DNA of 14,989 nucleotides from Gammaproteobacteria bacterium (GTDB taxonomy: Bacteria; Gemmatimonadota; Gemmatimonadetes; Longimicrobiales; Gaopeijiaceae). Location: NCBI GenBank assembly GCA_009843625.1, contig VYDD01000074.1:1732-16720 (forward strand), in the 5' to 3' direction. This document shows positions 13,276 to 14,989 of the stretch, in pieces. The notes under the pieces were generated by a model. The model had not been told where the DNA came from, did not search any database, and saw only the letters and a list, made by a program, of their open reading frames with translations. The translations under genes and the position numbers were made by a program. How positions within the stretch are numbered: the stretch's first letter is position 1; each line of letters begins with the position of its first letter.

Positions 13276-13775
13276 ACCTCTCACGGCGATCCATCGCGCT
13301 GGCGGCCTCGGCAACGGCCGTCGTGGCGGCGGTGGCGTTCGGGCTGGTACTCCTGGGATCTCCCGCGCAGGAGCGCGAGCGCCGGATCGACGCTCGGCGC
13401 GTTGCGGACCTGCACGGAATCGCGGCGGCCAGCAACCTCTACTGGTCTCGACATTCGCGGCTGCCGGCGTCCCTGGACGATCTGACGGCCTCCCCCGGCT
13501 TGAGGATCAACACCCGCGATCCCGTGAGCTCGGAGATCTACGGATACCAGGTGCTCGACAGCTTGCGCTACGAGGTGTGCGCAACCTTCGATGGGGAGTC
13601 CCGTTCCGGGCCCGGAGAGCCGGCCACAGTCCCCCCGGTCGTTCAGATGAGCTGCCAGGGCTGCCATGCAGCGGCGAGGATCGGGGTCGACGATCCGGTC
13701 AGCGGGCACTTCAATCCCCGGGACCTGTGGACACACGGCATCGGACGGCAGTGCTTTCAGTTGCAGGTGCGGTGA
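13272..13775 (+). CDS. Small exported protein with pseudopilin-like N-terminus and CXXCH motif
   Basis: ATG at 13272 overlaps the DUF5671 stop, with AAGGAGG upstream (13256-13262). The 167-residue product has one N-terminal hydrophobic helix (ALAASATAVVAAVAFGLVLL, residues 9-28), probably a membrane anchor. Residues 36-70 (RIDARRVADLHGIAAASNLY, then WSRHSRLPASLDDL) resemble the helix and turn of pseudopilin-type proteins. A conserved-looking core reads DPVSSEIYGYQVLDSLRYEV. Residues 128-132 are CQGCH, an exact c-type haem attachment motif, followed by HFNPRDLW and GRQCF. His146, among others, could be the second ligand. Haem binding is only a possibility. Tight coupling suggests it works with the DUF5671 protein. 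Confidence 0.8.
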   Translation: MNLSRRSIALAASATAVVAAVAFGLVLLGSPAQERERRIDARRVADLHGIAAASNLYWSRHSRLPASLDDLTASPGLRINTRDPVSSEIYGYQVLDSLRYEVCATFDGESRSGPGEPATVPPVVQMSCQGCHAAARIGVDDPVSGHFNPRDLWTHGIGRQCFQLQVR

Positions 13776-13878
13776 GGCGGAGGCGGGGGCGGGGCTCCCA
13801 ACCCGGAACGACCCGGCGCTGGAGGGTGTCCGGTATGTGTACACAGCTCAAGTCGGACTTCAGCGGACCGAGGAGGCG

Positions 13879-14238
13879 ATGGGAAAGACCATGATCACCG
13901 GCGCACACACCATCATCTACAGTACTGATCCAGCCGCCGACCGAAGCTTCTTCCGCGACGTGCTGGACCTGCCGGACATCGATCTCGGGGGTGGCTGGCT
14001 GCTCTTTGCCCTGCCTCCATCGGAAGTGGCGGTGCATCCATCCGAGAAGAACGATGTCCATGAGCTGTACCTCATGTGCGAGGATGTCGACGCGCTGGTC
14101 GAACATCTGTCCGCCGCGGGCGTCGGCTGCAGTCCGGTCGAGGAACAGGGGTGGGGCAGACTGACGACCGTGACCCTGCCGGGCGGAGGGAAGCTCGGGA
14201 TCTACCAGCCTCTGCACGAGGTCATCGCCGACACCTGA
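13879..14238 (+). CDS. VOC (glyoxalase/bleomycin resistance) family protein
   Basis: The product is a single VOC half-domain protein of 119 residues: first strand ITGAHTIIYSTDPAADRSFF, RDVLDLPDIDLGGGWLLFAL, then VHELYLMCEDVDALVEHLSA, AAGVGC, and the last strands LTTVTLPGGGKLGIYQP. The usual metal positions hold His10 and His61, but the final strand has Tyr109 rather than Glu, so a metal enzyme is not certain. ATG at 13879 has AGGAGG very close (2-3 bases). ATG at 13891 gives the more family-like start MITGAH but with a longer spacer. It stands alone, 103 bp after the previous gene and converging on the channel gene. Confidence 0.85.
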   Translation: MGKTMITGAHTIIYSTDPAADRSFFRDVLDLPDIDLGGGWLLFALPPSEVAVHPSEKNDVHELYLMCEDVDALVEHLSAAGVGCSPVEEQGWGRLTTVTLPGGGKLGIYQPLHEVIADT

Positions 14239-14266
14239 AGGACGGTCCGGCGCGACGCCGCGCGCC

Positions 14267-14286
14267 GCGAACCCGGGCCCGTTCGC
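14267..14286. terminator. Hairpin between convergent genes, possible bidirectional terminator
   Basis: GCGAAC (14267-14272) and GTTCGC (14281-14286) form a 6-bp stem around CCGGGCCC. It sits in the 51-bp gap between the convergent VOC and channel genes. There is no T-run, so this is a candidate only. Confidence 0.3.
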
Positions 14287-14289
14287 CGC

Positions 14290-14973
14290 CTACGCCGCCT
14301 GCTCGCCGGCGCCGGCCTCCCGCAGCGCATCCGCCATGATCCCGCACGCGGACCCGATCACGCCGATCCCGGCGAACATCGCCACCGTGGCCAGGATCCT
14401 CCCCCCGGCCGTCACGGGCTGGATGTCGCCGTACCCCACCGTCGTCAGCGTGACCACCGCCCACCACAGGCCGTCGTACACTGAGCCGAAGACCTCCGGT
14501 TGAACGTCGCGCTCGAGGTGGTACATGCCGAACCCGGCCGTGAACACGACGATGCTCGTACCCGCGATCAGCGCGCCGGCCTCATCCATGGCGTGCCGGA
14601 ACGCCCTCGCGAGCTTGCTCACGGCGTGGGTGTGGGCGGCCAGCTTCGCCGTCGAGACGAAGAGGCGAAACAGGCGGAAGGCACGGAGCGCCTTCAGATC
14701 GAATCCCGTGAACGCCCACAGAGGCAGGACGGCCAGGAAGTCGACGATGCCCATGAAGCTGAACGCGTACTTCTTCCAGTCCTCCGCCCGCCGGATGCGC
14801 ACGCACCACTCGACCGTGTAGAGCGCCCAGACGCCCACGCCGGCCCAGAAGAAGAACGTCGCCGCACCGGCCATGGTCTCCGCCGTCTCCGCGGTCTGAA
14901 GCACCAGATCCACGCAAATGACGGCGATCACCGCAAGTTCGATTCGTTCCGAGAATGGAGAGGGCTGTCGCAT
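14290..14973 (-). CDS. Voltage-gated-type potassium channel protein
   Basis: The 227-residue product has the six-helix plan of the voltage-gated ion channel superfamily. S1 is about 10-27 (ELAVIAVICVDLVL), S2 about 38-58 and S3 about 70-88 (FSFMGIVDFLAVLPLWAF). S4-like basic helix at about 94-110 is LKALRAFRLFRLFVSTAK. S5 is about 132-150 (AGALIAGTSIVVFTAGFGMY), then the pore helix (DGLWWAVVTLT) with the potassium filter TVGYGD at 178-183, and S6 about 190-212. No cytoplasmic RCK or cyclic-nucleotide domain follows. S4 has fewer regularly spaced arginines than animal channels, so voltage gating is unproven. ATG at 14973 has GGGAGA upstream. Confidence 0.93.
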   Translation of the reverse strand: MRQPSPFSERIELAVIAVICVDLVLQTAETAETMAGAATFFFWAGVGVWALYTVEWCVRIRRAEDWKKYAFSFMGIVDFLAVLPLWAFTGFDLKALRAFRLFRLFVSTAKLAAHTHAVSKLARAFRHAMDEAGALIAGTSIVVFTAGFGMYHLERDVQPEVFGSVYDGLWWAVVTLTTVGYGDIQPVTAGGRILATVAMFAGIGVIGSACGIMADALREAGAGEQAA

Positions 14974-14989
14974 TGGAGGTCTCCCGGGG

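Overview
The window is high-GC, densely coded bacterial chromosome. Signs of a diderm are strong: several signal peptides ending in an Ala-x-Ala-Gln type site, lipoboxes, and two outer-membrane beta-barrel proteins. Together with a 6-bladed propeller protein, a DUF3667 protein, a DUF5671 protein, a secreted acetamidase/formamidase lipoprotein and a carboxypeptidase-regulatory-like N-terminus, this suggests Gemmatimonadota or a similar lineage. The phylum is an inference from gene style; the window has no rRNA or marker gene. I saw no tRNA, CRISPR array, insertion sequence or phage gene.

Layout. At the left edge the start of a secreted protein gene runs off the window on the minus strand (1-149). 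It is divergent from a plus-strand series: a secreted POTRA-like/helical-repeat protein (371-1393) and two small lipoproteins (1591-2049, 2067-2570). These meet, tail to tail, a long minus-strand barrel protein with a coiled coil and Pro/Glu linker (2573-4624). Next is a complete hicA-hicB toxin-antitoxin pair (4794-5166). It converges on a minus-strand two-gene operon of an SRPBCC protein and a secreted phosphodiesterase (6647 to 5170). Behind that operon lies a second hicAB locus in decay: a hicA pseudogene with a stop codon and frameshifts (about 6650-6803) and a HicB lacking its DNA-binding half (6868-7122). An acetamidase/formamidase lipoprotein follows on the minus strand (7127-8335), divergent from a DUF3667 membrane protein and a propeller protein (8553-10765).

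The most distinctive unit is at 10847-13775. A TetR-family repressor gene is divergent from a three-gene operon: outer-membrane barrel protein, DUF5671 membrane protein, and a small secreted protein with a haem-type CXXCH motif. The shared gap holds two perfect GTTGAC-N3-GTCAAC palindromes, placed over the -35 and -10 boxes of a good sigma70-type promoter. The first two operon genes share a duplicated start: about 14 bp of leader with the ribosome binding site plus the first 23 codons. The barrel gene has therefore apparently gained a cytoplasmic-type N-terminus in front of its signal peptide. I infer a repressor-controlled envelope module of unknown job.

The right end holds a VOC-family protein (plus strand) and a complete six-helix potassium channel with a TVGYGD filter (minus strand). 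No gene-free stretch exceeds about 220 bases. The larger gaps (150-370, 1394-1590, 4625-4793, 8336-8552) are mostly promoter space between divergent genes.
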